This document shows positions 17,703 through 25,466 of a stretch of 64,000 bases of DNA, piece after piece (the first letter of the stretch is position 1; every line of letters starts with the position of its first letter). A program made the translations under genes and the position numbers. This stretch comes from SHVO01 sp041905525 (lineage in GTDB: Bacteria; Pseudomonadota; Alphaproteobacteria; Rhodospirillales; Rhodospirillaceae): positions 50,061-114,060 of the forward strand of contig JAYRKY010000010.1 of the NCBI GenBank assembly GCA_041905525.1, given 5' to 3'. The notes beneath the pieces are model-generated. The model saw only the letters and a list, made by a program, of their open reading frames with translations. It ran no database searches and had not been told where the DNA came from.

Positions 17703-17783
17703 TGTACGAAAACTGTCCTTTTTGGAGCGTAGGAAAATGCCTACTTCAGCCCCGGAGGAGAATACCCCAAAACGAACTCCGCC

Positions 17784-17792
17784 TGTGGATAT
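17784..17792 (-). promoter_or_regulatory. Near-consensus DnaA box upstream of dnaB
   Basis: ATATCCACA on the minus strand differs from the consensus TTATCCACA at one position. It lies 82 bases before the dnaB start, within the only non-coding stretch there. A single site is weak evidence by itself. Confidence 0.35.
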
Positions 17793-17895
17793 CTCAAACT
17801 AGTGGGGATAATTCGCCGACGCCCGGTTGCGCACGAATAAGACATCCCTGAGCCATCCTTTCGCCGTCCACGCGATCATTTCGGCCGCGTTTCAA

Positions 17896-17924
17896 AAGTA
17901 TTTTCTCTGAACAGAGAAATACTT
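17896..17924 (+). promoter_or_regulatory. Near-perfect palindrome abutting a start codon
   Basis: The left arm AAGTATTTTCTCTG and right arm CAGAGAAATACTT pair along 13 bases with one bulged T and an AA centre. The right arm ends on the base before the ATG at 17925 and holds the only purine-rich stretch able to bind the ribosome. It could act as an operator in DNA or hide the ribosome binding site in RNA. Confidence 0.5.
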
Positions 17925-18188
17925 ATGGACCGCAAATCGCGTTTCTATGGCCAGGGCCTCGCCGTCGCGCTGATCCTGCTCGCCGGAATCGGAGGTTACA
18001 CCCTCTCGCTCCAGTACCGCCTGGAGGCGACGGTGTCCTCCATCGCTGCTCTGGAGCAGGATCGCAACCAGTGGAAGTCGAAGGCGGAGCAAGCCGCTGG
18101 TCTCGTTGACGGCGCTTCCGCATCGCTCGAGCAGTGTAGCGCCCAGGTCGATGTCCTGAAATCGAGTCTCGCCCCACCGGAACCATAG
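17925..18188 (+). CDS. Small single-pass membrane protein with coiled coil
   Basis: An 87-residue protein of unknown function. Residues 10-30 form one membrane helix (GLAVALILLAGIGGYTLSL). Residues about 32-80 are helical and charged with heptad-like spacing (LEATVSSIAALEQDRNQWKSKAEQAAGLVDGASASLEQC), suggesting a coiled coil facing the periplasm. The basic N-terminus (MDRKSRF) fits an N-in orientation. It lies just upstream of uppP on the same strand with a 119-base gap. The palindrome at its start suggests special control of expression. Confidence 0.6.
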   Translation: MDRKSRFYGQGLAVALILLAGIGGYTLSLQYRLEATVSSIAALEQDRNQWKSKAEQAAGLVDGASASLEQCSAQVDVLKSSLAPPEP

Positions 18189-18307
18189 CTGCGAGGAAAG
18201 TGTTCCCGCCCCGCGTGCAGTGGCGCGGCGCTCTCGTCCATTTTTCTTGCCAAGCTAAAGCGCCTCTGTCCTCATGCGCCCGCTGGTCTGGCGCGGATTC
18301 TTCATAC

Positions 18308-19114
18308 ATGGATTTCATCACTTTTCTGCAAGCGGCCTTCCTCGGCTTGGTCGAGGGGCTGACCGAGTTTTTGCCGGTGTCGTCGACCGGCCACCTGATC
18401 CTGCTCATCGATCTTCTCGGTTTCCAGGGTCCGCCCGGAAAGATGTTCGAGATCGTCATTCAACTCGGCGCCATCCTCGCCGTGGTGTGGATTTACCGGA
18501 TCAAGATTTTCCAAACGGTGCGCGGTGTATTCACCGAGGCTCCGGCGCAAAAATTCACGATCAATTTGATCCTCGCGTTCCTGCCCGCGATGGTCATCGG
18601 CGTCTTCGCATACTCCTTCATCAAGGGCGTCCTGTTCTCGCCGTGGGTGGTCAGCGTCGCGCTGATCCTAGGTGGCATCGCGATTCTGATCATCGAGCGT
18701 GCGCAAAAAACGGCGCTCTATCATGCGCCGGAACAGATCCCCTGGCCGAAAGCCCTTGCGATCGGGCTCTTCCAATGTGTCGCAATGATCCCCGGCGTCT
18801 CGCGTTCCGGTGCGACGATCATGGGGGCGCTCTTGGTTGGGGTCGAGCGCCGCGCGGCGGCCGAGTTCTCGTTCCTCCTGGCCATCCCGACCATGCTCGC
18901 GGCGACGGTCTACGATCTCTACAAAAATCGGGATGTGCTCACGACGGATAATCTGTCGATCATCGCCGTGGGCTTCTTCGCCGCCTTCCTCGTGGCCTTC
19001 GCGGTGGTGCGCACGGTGCTCGGGTTCATCTCCAAGCACGGTTTTACGCCGTTCGCCTATTACCGGATCGCGCTCGGGATCATCATGTTGATCGTCCTCA
19101 CGCTAAGGACTTAG
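18308..19114 (+). CDS. uppP: Undecaprenyl-diphosphate phosphatase
   Basis: Recycles the lipid carrier undecaprenyl pyrophosphate to the monophosphate for peptidoglycan and other envelope polymers. The 268-residue polytopic membrane protein has the two family motifs: EGLTEFLPVSSTGHLIL near residue 16-32 and PGVSRSGATI near 165. The start at 18308 (MDFITFLQA) matches the family; the open frame upstream is not family-like. It overlaps the convergent cytochrome gene end by four bases. The name bacA is a synonym. Confidence 0.95.
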   Translation: MDFITFLQAAFLGLVEGLTEFLPVSSTGHLILLIDLLGFQGPPGKMFEIVIQLGAILAVVWIYRIKIFQTVRGVFTEAPAQKFTINLILAFLPAMVIGVFAYSFIKGVLFSPWVVSVALILGGIAILIIERAQKTALYHAPEQIPWPKALAIGLFQCVAMIPGVSRSGATIMGALLVGVERRAAAEFSFLLAIPTMLAATVYDLYKNRDVLTTDNLSIIAVGFFAAFLVAFAVVRTVLGFISKHGFTPFAYYRIALGIIMLIVLTLRT

Positions 19115-19572
19115 CTCGCGGCGGGTTTGGGCTGCGGGCGCGGCTGCTTGGCGCGGATATCTTCCGGCCAAGTGCTCTTGATGTAGGCCAGCACCGCCCA
19201 GATCTCGTGGTCGGTCAGGACGTCTTTGAACACGGGCATATCGGTCGGATAGTCGTCGCCGAGGCCGTCCTTGATGATCAAGAACAGCCGCCCGTCGGAG
19301 TGATGCCACGTGTGTCCAGTCGGGTCGTGCGGCGGCGCCGGCAGCTTGCCATCCGGCAGGTGCTTCATCCAGTTCGGCTGGCCTTCGAGATTGGCCCCGT
19401 GACAGACGGCGCAGTGATTCGCGTACACCTGCCGCCCTTCGGCCACCAGGCGCGCATCGGTATGGTCGGCGCTTGTCGCCGGGCGCTGCTTCGTCATCCA
19501 GATCGCGCCGGCGCCGACGGCGGCGATGGTAATGGGACCCGCGAACAGAATCGTTTTCACGAGCGGCGACAT
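19111..19572 (-). CDS. Membrane-anchored c-type cytochrome
   Basis: A 153-residue class I-like cytochrome c. The N-terminal hydrophobic segment (about 5-28) anchors or exports it. The haem site is CAVCHG near residue 53 and the axial methionine is probably in YPTDMPVF near 115. The C-terminal helix DHEIWAVLAYIKSTWP is typical of cytochromes c. A Pro/Lys tail follows. It is the last gene of a minus-strand group with the WD40 and CobW genes, starting eight bases after the WD40 stop. Electron partners cannot be inferred. Confidence 0.85.
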   Translation of the reverse strand: MSPLVKTILFAGPITIAAVGAGAIWMTKQRPATSADHTDARLVAEGRQVYANHCAVCHGANLEGQPNWMKHLPDGKLPAPPHDPTGHTWHHSDGRLFLIIKDGLGDDYPTDMPVFKDVLTDHEIWAVLAYIKSTWPEDIRAKQPRPQPKPAAS

Positions 19573-19579
19573 GGCGCGG

Positions 19580-20593
19580 CTAGCCTCGGAAATCGGCGAA
19601 GTGAACAGTGCCGGCTTCGTTGCCCACCAGAAGACGGTCGCCATCCGGATTCCAGGCCATCGCTGTGACCGGGCTACCCGTAGGATCGAGAATGCCGATC
19701 GTATTCACGGAACCGGGTTGGCCGACGATCACGCTGCCGTCCTCAAATCCCGCCGCGACAATATCGAGCTTCGGATTTGCGGCAACGGTACTCACCAACG
19801 CGCCTTCCGTGGCCGAGCCGAATTCCGCGGGCGGCTTGCCCATCGGCCCGCTCCCGGCGAAAGGCCAGCAAATCACGCTGTCCGAGCCGGTCGTTGCCAG
19901 GAAGTGCCCACGCCGCGTGAAGGCGATATTGCGCACCTTACCCGGGTAGCCGGTCATGCGCATATGTTCGCCGTCCGAAAGCCGCCAGCCGTGCAAGGCG
20001 TTCTCCTGCATCGCGGTGATGAGATAGTCGCCGTCCGGCGACCATACCGCCTGCAGATGCGATCCGCGCCACTCCAGCAGCGAGGCCGTGGCGGTGCTGC
20101 CCAGCCACCACAAGCTGACGCCGTTATAGTGCGATACGGCCAAACGCTTACCCTTGGGATTGATCGCAAGGCCGCCAACGCTGCTGGCGTGCGTCAGTTC
20201 GCGCAGTTCGCCCTTCTTATTGATGATGGTCGCAGTTTTGCCGACAGCGAACACGCGCACGCCCGCGCCGTCGTGAGCGGTGACATGCTCCACCCACTTT
20301 CCCTTGGATTCCCACAAGGTCTCCGCGGACCCGATCGCTGCGATTTTCACGAGCTTCCCGTCGTCGCCTCCGGACAGGAACGCGCCTTTCTCGATGTCGG
20401 GCGCGAGCGACAGGCATGCGCCCTTATGCGCGCCGACCACAACGGGCACCGCGTCCAGGGTCTCGCTGTCGAAGAGGCGCACGGATCCGTCGCCGAATCC
20501 CATGGCCATGAGGCGACCGTTCTGGGCCGCGGCGACCGCGTAATCGCCGAACTCCCAGGACGCCACGCGGGCTTGCGCTTTTTGATGAGCCAC
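19580..20593 (-). CDS. WD40 repeat protein (CobW-linked)
   Basis: A 337-residue protein made of WD40-like blades. Recurrent pieces are MGFGDGSVRLFDSETL, WSPDGDYLITAMQENALHGWRLSDG, FTRRGHFLATTGSDSVICWPF, VAAGFEDGSVIVGQP and MAWNPDGDRLLVGNEAGTVHFAD. No signal peptide is apparent. GTG at 20593 is preferred because upstream residues are Arg-rich and the frame would otherwise enter the preceding gene; there is no obvious ribosome binding site. It follows the CobW-type GTPase by 11 bases, a pairing seen in many alphaproteobacteria. A protein-protein scaffold role is the usual inference. Confidence 0.82.
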   Translation of the reverse strand: MAHQKAQARVASWEFGDYAVAAAQNGRLMAMGFGDGSVRLFDSETLDAVPVVVGAHKGACLSLAPDIEKGAFLSGGDDGKLVKIAAIGSAETLWESKGKWVEHVTAHDGAGVRVFAVGKTATIINKKGELRELTHASSVGGLAINPKGKRLAVSHYNGVSLWWLGSTATASLLEWRGSHLQAVWSPDGDYLITAMQENALHGWRLSDGEHMRMTGYPGKVRNIAFTRRGHFLATTGSDSVICWPFAGSGPMGKPPAEFGSATEGALVSTVAANPKLDIVAAGFEDGSVIVGQPGSVNTIGILDPTGSPVTAMAWNPDGDRLLVGNEAGTVHFADFRG

Positions 20594-20604
20594 GGGTGCG
20601 GATC

Positions 20605-21714
20605 TTATGCGGTGCAGGCGTCGAAGCCGGCCTTGAGCAACGTTTCGGTGTCCGGATCGATCTTGCGCCCGATGAACACCAAGCGGCTCTTGCGCTTGTC
20701 CTTCGCCGGCCACGGGCCGGTGTAATTTCCTTCCGAGACCATGTGCACCGCTTGGAACACGAACCGTTCGTCCTTGCCCGCCATGTTGAGGATGCCCTTG
20801 GCGCGCAGAAGATCCTGGCCTTTGGTGCGCAGGACTTCATTGATCCACATATCGAACTTCTGTTCGTTTAGCGGGGCGTCGGTGGTCAGCGAGATACTGC
20901 GGATGGCTTCGTCGTGCACGGGATTGATCGCGCCATGCTCATGGTCATGTCCGTGCTCGTGCCCATGGTCGTGCCCATGGTCATGCCCATGATCATGCCC
21001 GTGGTGATGGTCATGTCCATGATCGTGATCGTGGCTGTGGTCGTGATTTGGGTCGAAGGCGTGGCCGTGCAGGAAACACGGATCGTGCTCTAGGATGCGT
21101 TTCAGGTCGAACGCGCCGCGGTCCAGGACCTTGTCGAGATCGATGGCGGCGCGCGCGGTGTGATAGATGGTCGCGAACGGGTTCAGCCCGCGCACGCGTG
21201 CTTCGACGTGACGCAGGGCATCCTTGTCCACAAGGTCGGTCTTGTTCAGCAGTACGATGTCGGCGAAGGCGATCTGTTCTTTCGCTTCGCCGCTGTCGGC
21301 CAGACGCTGCTCAATGTGTTTTGCGTCGACCACCGTGACGATGCTGTCCAGCTTGGTTTTCTTGCGCACATCTTCATCGGTGAAGAAGGTCTGCGTGACA
21401 GGCGCCGGATCGGCGAGGCCGGTGGTTTCCACCAGGATAGCGTCGAACTTGTCGCGGCGCTTCAGGAGCCCGGCGATGATGCGGATCAGATCGCCGCGCA
21501 CGGTGCAACAGATGCACCCGTTGTTCATTTCGAACACTTCCTCGTCGGCGCCCACGACAAGATCGTTGTCGATCCCGATCTCGCCGAACTCGTTGACGAT
21601 CACGGCGTACTTCTTGCCGTGGTTCTCGGTCAGCACGCGGTTGAGAAGGGTCGTCTTGCCCGCGCCGAGATAGCCGGTCAGCACGGTTACGGGGATCTGG
21701 TGGGCTTCAGCCAT
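20605..21714 (-). CDS. CobW/COG0523-type GTPase with His-rich metal-binding segment
   Basis: A 369-residue G3E-family P-loop GTPase. Walker A is GYLGAGKTTLLNR (about 14-26), the metal-transfer motif is CICC in NNGCICCTVRGD near 69, then ETTGLADPAP and the NKTD base-recognition motif. Residues about 222-258 form a run of alternating His with Asp or Gly, a zinc- or cobalt-binding store. The CobW C-terminal domain follows. COG0523 proteins of this kind act as metallochaperones, often for zinc. The ATG at 21714 is preceded by no other in-frame start. It leads the WD40 and cytochrome genes. Confidence 0.92.
   Translation of the reverse strand: MAEAHQIPVTVLTGYLGAGKTTLLNRVLTENHGKKYAVIVNEFGEIGIDNDLVVGADEEVFEMNNGCICCTVRGDLIRIIAGLLKRRDKFDAILVETTGLADPAPVTQTFFTDEDVRKKTKLDSIVTVVDAKHIEQRLADSGEAKEQIAFADIVLLNKTDLVDKDALRHVEARVRGLNPFATIYHTARAAIDLDKVLDRGAFDLKRILEHDPCFLHGHAFDPNHDHSHDHDHGHDHHHGHDHGHDHGHDHGHEHGHDHEHGAINPVHDEAIRSISLTTDAPLNEQKFDMWINEVLRTKGQDLLRAKGILNMAGKDERFVFQAVHMVSEGNYTGPWPAKDKRKSRLVFIGRKIDPDTETLLKAGFDACTA
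20935..21050 (-). repeat. Short tandem repeat coding for the His-rich segment
   Basis: Imperfect six-base units (CATGRN on the minus strand read as His-Asp/Gly) repeated across about 110 bases inside the CobW-type gene. It is coding, in frame, and probably prone to length change by slippage. Confidence 0.7.
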
Positions 21715-21781
21715 GGGAAACCTCGACGGGTATAGAAAACGGGTGGGCTTATATAAGTGTGCGCTCCGGCGAAAAGCAAAT

Positions 21782-21810
21782 CGGCGCGGGCCTTTTTTAG
21801 GCCCGCGCCG
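21782..21810 (-). terminator. Probable terminator after rplI
   Basis: An 11-bp perfect stem (CGGCGCGGGCC / GGCCCGCGCCG) with a seven-base loop. On the minus strand a T-rich stretch (ATTTGCTTTT) follows. It lies 29 bases beyond the rplI stop. Confidence 0.65.
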
Positions 21811-21838
21811 ATTGCAACGCCCTTCCTGGGAAGCCGGC

Positions 21839-22402
21839 TTAAGCCTGGGCTTCTTCCGCCGCCTCTTCGGCCGGGGCTTCGTCGCCCAGCAGCTTCTCGG
21901 CGTCTTCCGCGCGCTCCAGGAGCTGCGCGGCTTCGGCGATCTTCAGGTTGCCTTCTTCCATCGAGCGGGCGACCGTGAATTCCACGTCGACCTTCACTTC
22001 CGGATGCAGGCGGACCGGGGACTTGAACGTGCCGAGGACTTTCACCGGCGCATTCAGCAGCACTTGGGTGGCTTCGACCGTGATGCCCTGTTCCTTGAGG
22101 GAAGCGGCAATGTCGCGGGCCGAGACGGAACCATACAGTTGGCCGCCTTCGCCGGCCGAGCGAATGATGATCAGCTTCAGGCCTTCCATCTTCTTCGCGA
22201 CGACTTCGGCTTCGCCCTTGCGCTTCAGGTTGATAGCTTCGAGTTCGACTTTTTTGGATTCGTAATAAGCGCGGTTTTCCTTGTTGGCGCGCAGGGCCTT
22301 CTTCTGCGGGAACAGGAAGTTGCGGGCAAAGCCCGGCTTCACGTTCACGACTTCGCCCATTTGACCCAACCGGTCGATACGCTCGAGCAGAATGACTTCC
22401 AT
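21839..22402 (-). CDS. rplI: 50S ribosomal protein L9
   Basis: Large-subunit protein binding 23S rRNA. The 187-residue protein has the N-terminal L9 signature MEVILLERIDRLGQMGEVVNVKPGFARNFL, the long connecting helix (residues about 40-75) and the C-terminal domain with GKLYGSV-like GGQLYGSVSARDIA. It carries a Glu/Ala-rich extension (EEAAEEAQA) beyond the usual 150 residues. AGGAGGT lies seven bases before the ATG. It is the last gene of the rpsF operon, separated from the DUF2232 gene by two tandem hairpins. Confidence 0.97.
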   Translation of the reverse strand: MEVILLERIDRLGQMGEVVNVKPGFARNFLFPQKKALRANKENRAYYESKKVELEAINLKRKGEAEVVAKKMEGLKLIIIRSAGEGGQLYGSVSARDIAASLKEQGITVEATQVLLNAPVKVLGTFKSPVRLHPEVKVDVEFTVARSMEEGNLKIAEAAQLLERAEDAEKLLGDEAPAEEAAEEAQA

Positions 22403-22416
22403 CTTTACCTCCTAGG

Positions 22417-22464
22417 GCATTTTCATTTGAAAATGCGCTTCAAAACGCACTTCGTTGAAGTGCG
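22417..22464 (-). promoter_or_regulatory. Two tandem hairpins in the rplI leader
   Basis: GCATTTTC / GAAAATGC (22417-22436) and CGCACTTC / GAAGTGCG (22446-22464) are two perfect eight-bp stems with small loops, placed between the DUF2232 stop and the rplI ribosome binding site. There is no T-run suited to termination. They may set mRNA processing or rplI translation. Confidence 0.5.
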
Positions 22465-22479
22465 GCTCGTGGTTGATCC

Positions 22480-23427
22480 TCACGGCTTCATCAGCCGCGC
22501 CCGTAATTGCAAAACATGATCCGCCACCGCCAAACCGACCAGCAGGACGAACGACGCCGGTACGGTCACCAGCGTCACGATATAAAAAACCACCAGCAGG
22601 GTCGGACCCTGCCGCATCGCCTTCGCGGCGCTGTGCGCAACCGCGAGGCCTTGCAGGAGCAGCGGAAGCGAAAGCACCGCGGCCGCATTCCCCGCGACGA
22701 ACGCCACGTCGCCGCTCAGCACCAGAGCCGCGCAAGCCGCTCCCGCGAAGAGCAGGACGAACCAACGCTGCACCTCGAACCCGCGGTAGTCGGGCGTAGG
22801 CCACAAGGCCAATCCCATCCGCGTCAGCATCGTCTGCGCCAGCACGGCGCTGAGCAGTGCCCGCAGGCACCAGTTCCAGCCCACCGCGCCCGGCAGCAAC
22901 GAAGCCAGCGTCTCCACCACTTGCGTCCGCGCTTTCAAAAGCTCGGCGCTTGCGGCCGGATCCACAGGGATCGCGGTGATCACTTCATCCAGCCTGGCCC
23001 TGACCGCCGCTTCGATCCCTTCTGTTCCTGACGGAAGCAGAAGGAGTCCCGCGACGATCGCGACCACTGCGACGGCCGTCAGAGCGCACACCGTGCGGGC
23101 CAGCGCCTGACCCGACGCCGAAGCGTTCGGATCGGACTTGGCCGCCGCGAGGGCGATCCGTGACAGCATCGCGACCGGAATGGCGTCCACCACGAGGTAG
23201 ACGGCGGCGAAAGCGAACGAGCCGCTCAACACCGCCACTGCCACCGATCCGCCGACCACGGCCACCGGCAGGAATGCCCCGCCGAGGCCGAAGGCCGTCA
23301 TCGCAAGCGGTAGCGGCGATAACATCGCTCCCAGGAGAACTCCGAGAAACGACTGCCGCAGCGCTGCGATCAGCAACGTTCCACCTAACGCTCCGGCGAC
23401 GACCGCAATCGCGCTCGCCCGGGTCAC
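22480..23427 (-). CDS. DUF2232 family multi-pass membrane protein
   Basis: A 315-residue protein with about eight hydrophobic helices and few charged residues. It matches the DUF2232 (YybS-like) family by position and topology; alphaproteobacteria often have such a gene between rpsR and rplI. A central soluble stretch (about 130-170, GTEGIEAAVRARLDEVITAIPVDP) separates two membrane halves. The start is a GTG at 23427, nine bases after rpsR. Function is unknown; a transporter-like or S-component-like role is sometimes suggested, with no support here. Confidence 0.8.
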   Translation of the reverse strand: MTRASAIAVVAGALGGTLLIAALRQSFLGVLLGAMLSPLPLAMTAFGLGGAFLPVAVVGGSVAVAVLSGSFAFAAVYLVVDAIPVAMLSRIALAAAKSDPNASASGQALARTVCALTAVAVVAIVAGLLLLPSGTEGIEAAVRARLDEVITAIPVDPAASAELLKARTQVVETLASLLPGAVGWNWCLRALLSAVLAQTMLTRMGLALWPTPDYRGFEVQRWFVLLFAGAACAALVLSGDVAFVAGNAAAVLSLPLLLQGLAVAHSAAKAMRQGPTLLVVFYIVTLVTVPASFVLLVGLAVADHVLQLRARLMKP

Positions 23428-23436
23428 GTGCGGTGA

Positions 23437-23676
23437 CTAGACGGCGACGACGTAAGGCAGCAGCGCGAGGAAACGGGCGCGTTTGATCGCGCGCGCCAGT
23501 TCACGCTGCTTCTTGGTCGACACCGCAGTGATGCGGCTCGGCACGATCTTGCCGCGCTCGGAGATGTAGCGCGAAAGAAGGCGCGTATCTTTGTAGTCGA
23601 TCTTCGGCGCGTTGGAGCCCGTGAACGGGCAGGTCTTGCGACGGCGGAAGAACGGTTTACGTCCCGGAGCAGCCAT
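23437..23676 (-). CDS. rpsR: 30S ribosomal protein S18
   Basis: Small-subunit protein that pairs with S6 on 16S rRNA. It is 79 residues with the family pattern KPFFRRRKTCPFTG, IDYKDTRLLSRYISERGKIVPSRITAVSTKKQRELARAIKRARFLALLPY. The Cys before PF is the single cysteine typical of many S18 proteins. The start overlaps the rpsF stop by one base, so the pair is translationally coupled. Confidence 0.98.
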   Translation of the reverse strand: MAAPGRKPFFRRRKTCPFTGSNAPKIDYKDTRLLSRYISERGKIVPSRITAVSTKKQRELARAIKRARFLALLPYVVAV

Positions 23677-24188
23677 TAGCCTTCTCCCTGATTGTCGGAG
23701 TCAGAACGAGGACGGCGGCCCGAGCTGAAGCGGTCGCGGTCACCGCCGCGGTCGCCCCCACGATCGCCATCGTCACGCGGACGGCCACGGCCGCCGCCAC
23801 CGAAGCCACGGCCGCCGCCGAAGCCGCCGCGGTCGCCGAAGCCACCGGTGCGTTCAGCCGGGCGGTCCTTATTGGTCAGGACGGCCGACGGGCCTTCTTC
23901 ATGTTCATCGACACGCACGGTCAGGTAACGCAGCACATCTTCATTGATGCGCATGCGGCGTTCGTATTCATTGATCGCCGCCGCGGGGGCGTCGATGTTG
24001 AACAGAACGTAGTGCCCCTTGCGGTTCTTCTTGATGCGATAGGTCAGCGAACGCAGGCCCCAGCTTTCACGCTTGGTGACCTTGCCGCCGCCTTCGGCGA
24101 GGATGTTGGTCAGTTCGTCGGCCAGGGTATCCACCTGGGTGGTGGCAATGTCCTGACGCGCAATCACGACGCTCTCATAGAGAGGCAT
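23676..24188 (-). CDS. rpsF: 30S ribosomal protein S6 with Gly/Arg-rich tail
   Basis: Small-subunit protein S6. Residues 1-100 are the canonical ferredoxin-like fold (MPLYESVVIARQDI, ESWGLRSLTYRIKKNRKGHYVLFNIDAP, DVLRYLTVRVDEHEEGPSAVL). Residues about 105-170 are a Gly/Arg/Asp-rich tail with repeated RGG and GGRG units, resembling RGG-type RNA-binding regions. Tails of this kind replace the Glu-rich tail of E. coli S6 in some alphaproteobacteria. The ATG at 24188 is chosen over upstream starts by family alignment, with AAGGAG nearby. First gene of rpsF-rpsR-DUF2232-rplI. Confidence 0.97.
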   Translation of the reverse strand: MPLYESVVIARQDIATTQVDTLADELTNILAEGGGKVTKRESWGLRSLTYRIKKNRKGHYVLFNIDAPAAAINEYERRMRINEDVLRYLTVRVDEHEEGPSAVLTNKDRPAERTGGFGDRGGFGGGRGFGGGGRGRPRDDGDRGGDRGGDRDRFSSGRRPRSDSDNQGEG

Positions 24189-24496
24189 GAGGTAGTTCTC
24201 CTTATGGCTTGTCTCGTCCAGGATAACGCCGACCATCGGCGTCGCCCGGCATAGCCGGCCCGATAAGGCCGGCAAGGAGCTATGTTAAGGGCGCGGAATA
24301 TACACATTCCCCGGCCCTCCACAAGGGAAGAGCCGGCCCCGCGGCAACGGCCACCGCAGGTCGAAATTTCTAAAGTTTCTTATAATAATCAATAATTTAG
24401 ACCTACGAACCCGACTGCCCTCTGGGGGATTTCTTGACACGCGGGCCCCCTTGCGTCACCTCTCCGGCCCGAAATCGCGGGTTTAGAGGGGCGATT
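24189..24496. other. Divergent intergenic region between rpsF and fabD
   Basis: A 308-base stretch without a gene. It holds an AT-rich island (24363-24403, including TATAATAAT) unlike its GC-rich surroundings, which probably serves the rpsF operon promoter on the minus strand. A TTGACA at 24434-24439 could be a -35 element for fabD, though the -10 position (CACCTC) is poor. No hairpin convincing enough to call was seen. Confidence 0.5.
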
Positions 24497-25441
24497 ATGA
24501 GCTGGAGCTACGTATTTCCGGGCCAAGGGTCCCAGGCCGTCGGCATGGGCAAGGAACTGGCGGCCGCCTTTATCGAGGCGCGCGAGGTCTTCCAGGAGGT
24601 CGACGACGCTCTGAGCCAGCACCTCTCCAAGCTGATGTTCGAAGGCCCCGGCGACGAACTGACCCTGACCGAAAACGCCCAGCCCGCCCTGATGGCGGTC
24701 AGCATGGCCGTCGTCCGGGTTCTCGAAAAACAAGTCGGCATCGCGATCCGCAAGACGGCCCGTTATGTCGCGGGTCACTCGCTCGGCGAATATTCGGCCC
24801 TCGCGGCGGCCGGGTCGTTGAGCGTTGCAGATACCGCGCGCCTTCTGAAAATCCGCGGCCAGGCGATGCAGAAGGCCGTCCCGGTCGGCGAGGGCGCCAT
24901 GGCCGCACTGCTCGGCCTCGATGTGGACGATGCCCAGAAAGTGGCGAGCGACGCATCCGGAAACGGCGAAATATGCGCGGCGGCGAACGATAACGCGCCC
25001 GGCCAGGTCGTCGTCTCCGGCCATAAGGCCGCGGTCGAGCGGGCGATTGAACTTGCCAAAGCCAAAGGCGCCAAGCGCGCCATGCTCTTGCCGGTGAGCG
25101 CGCCGTTCCATTGTCCGTTGATGAAACCTGCGGCCGAAGTCATGGCCGATGCTTTATCGAAGGTGACAATTTCCGCGCCGGTTGTGCCCGTGATTGCCAA
25201 CGTCACCGCCGGCACCGTCATCGATCCCGATGAAATCCGCCACCTGCTGGTCGAGCAGGTCACCGGCATGGTGCGCTGGCGCGAAAGCGTGCGCCTGATG
25301 AAGGATGCCGGAGTCGATACGCTGATCGAACTCGGCGCGGGCAAAGTGCTCACGGGGTTGACCAAGCGCATTGATGGCGATTTGACCGGTATCAGCGTCG
25401 GCACGCCCGCCGACATCGAAGAATTCGCCAAGAAGAAATAA
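24497..25441 (+). CDS. fabD: Malonyl-CoA:ACP transacylase
   Basis: Loads malonyl groups onto acyl carrier protein for fatty-acid synthesis. The 314-residue protein has the N-terminal FPGQGSQAVGMG loop, the nucleophile GHSLGEYSALAAAG near residue 95, catalytic His in PVSAPFHCPLM near 200 and the C-terminal ELGAGKVLTGL. The start MSWSYVFPGQG at 24497 has an AGAGGGG site upstream. It is followed 25 bases later by fabG. A ten-base tandem duplication (AGAAGAAATA, 25431-25450) spans its stop codon, giving a second in-line TAA downstream in the same phase pattern. Confidence 0.96.
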   Translation: MSWSYVFPGQGSQAVGMGKELAAAFIEAREVFQEVDDALSQHLSKLMFEGPGDELTLTENAQPALMAVSMAVVRVLEKQVGIAIRKTARYVAGHSLGEYSALAAAGSLSVADTARLLKIRGQAMQKAVPVGEGAMAALLGLDVDDAQKVASDASGNGEICAAANDNAPGQVVVSGHKAAVERAIELAKAKGAKRAMLLPVSAPFHCPLMKPAAEVMADALSKVTISAPVVPVIANVTAGTVIDPDEIRHLLVEQVTGMVRWRESVRLMKDAGVDTLIELGAGKVLTGLTKRIDGDLTGISVGTPADIEEFAKKK

Positions 25442-25466
25442 GAAGAAATAAGAGGGGATCACGCGG

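Noticed and set aside
16200..17732. Long open frame (510 residues) antisense to dnaB
   Set aside because: It is the mirror of a certain gene in GC-rich DNA, is Arg/His/Asp-rich and matches no protein family.
20935..21050. CRISPR-like or satellite array
   Set aside because: The short units are in-frame codons of the His-rich GTPase segment; no spacers or Cas genes are present.
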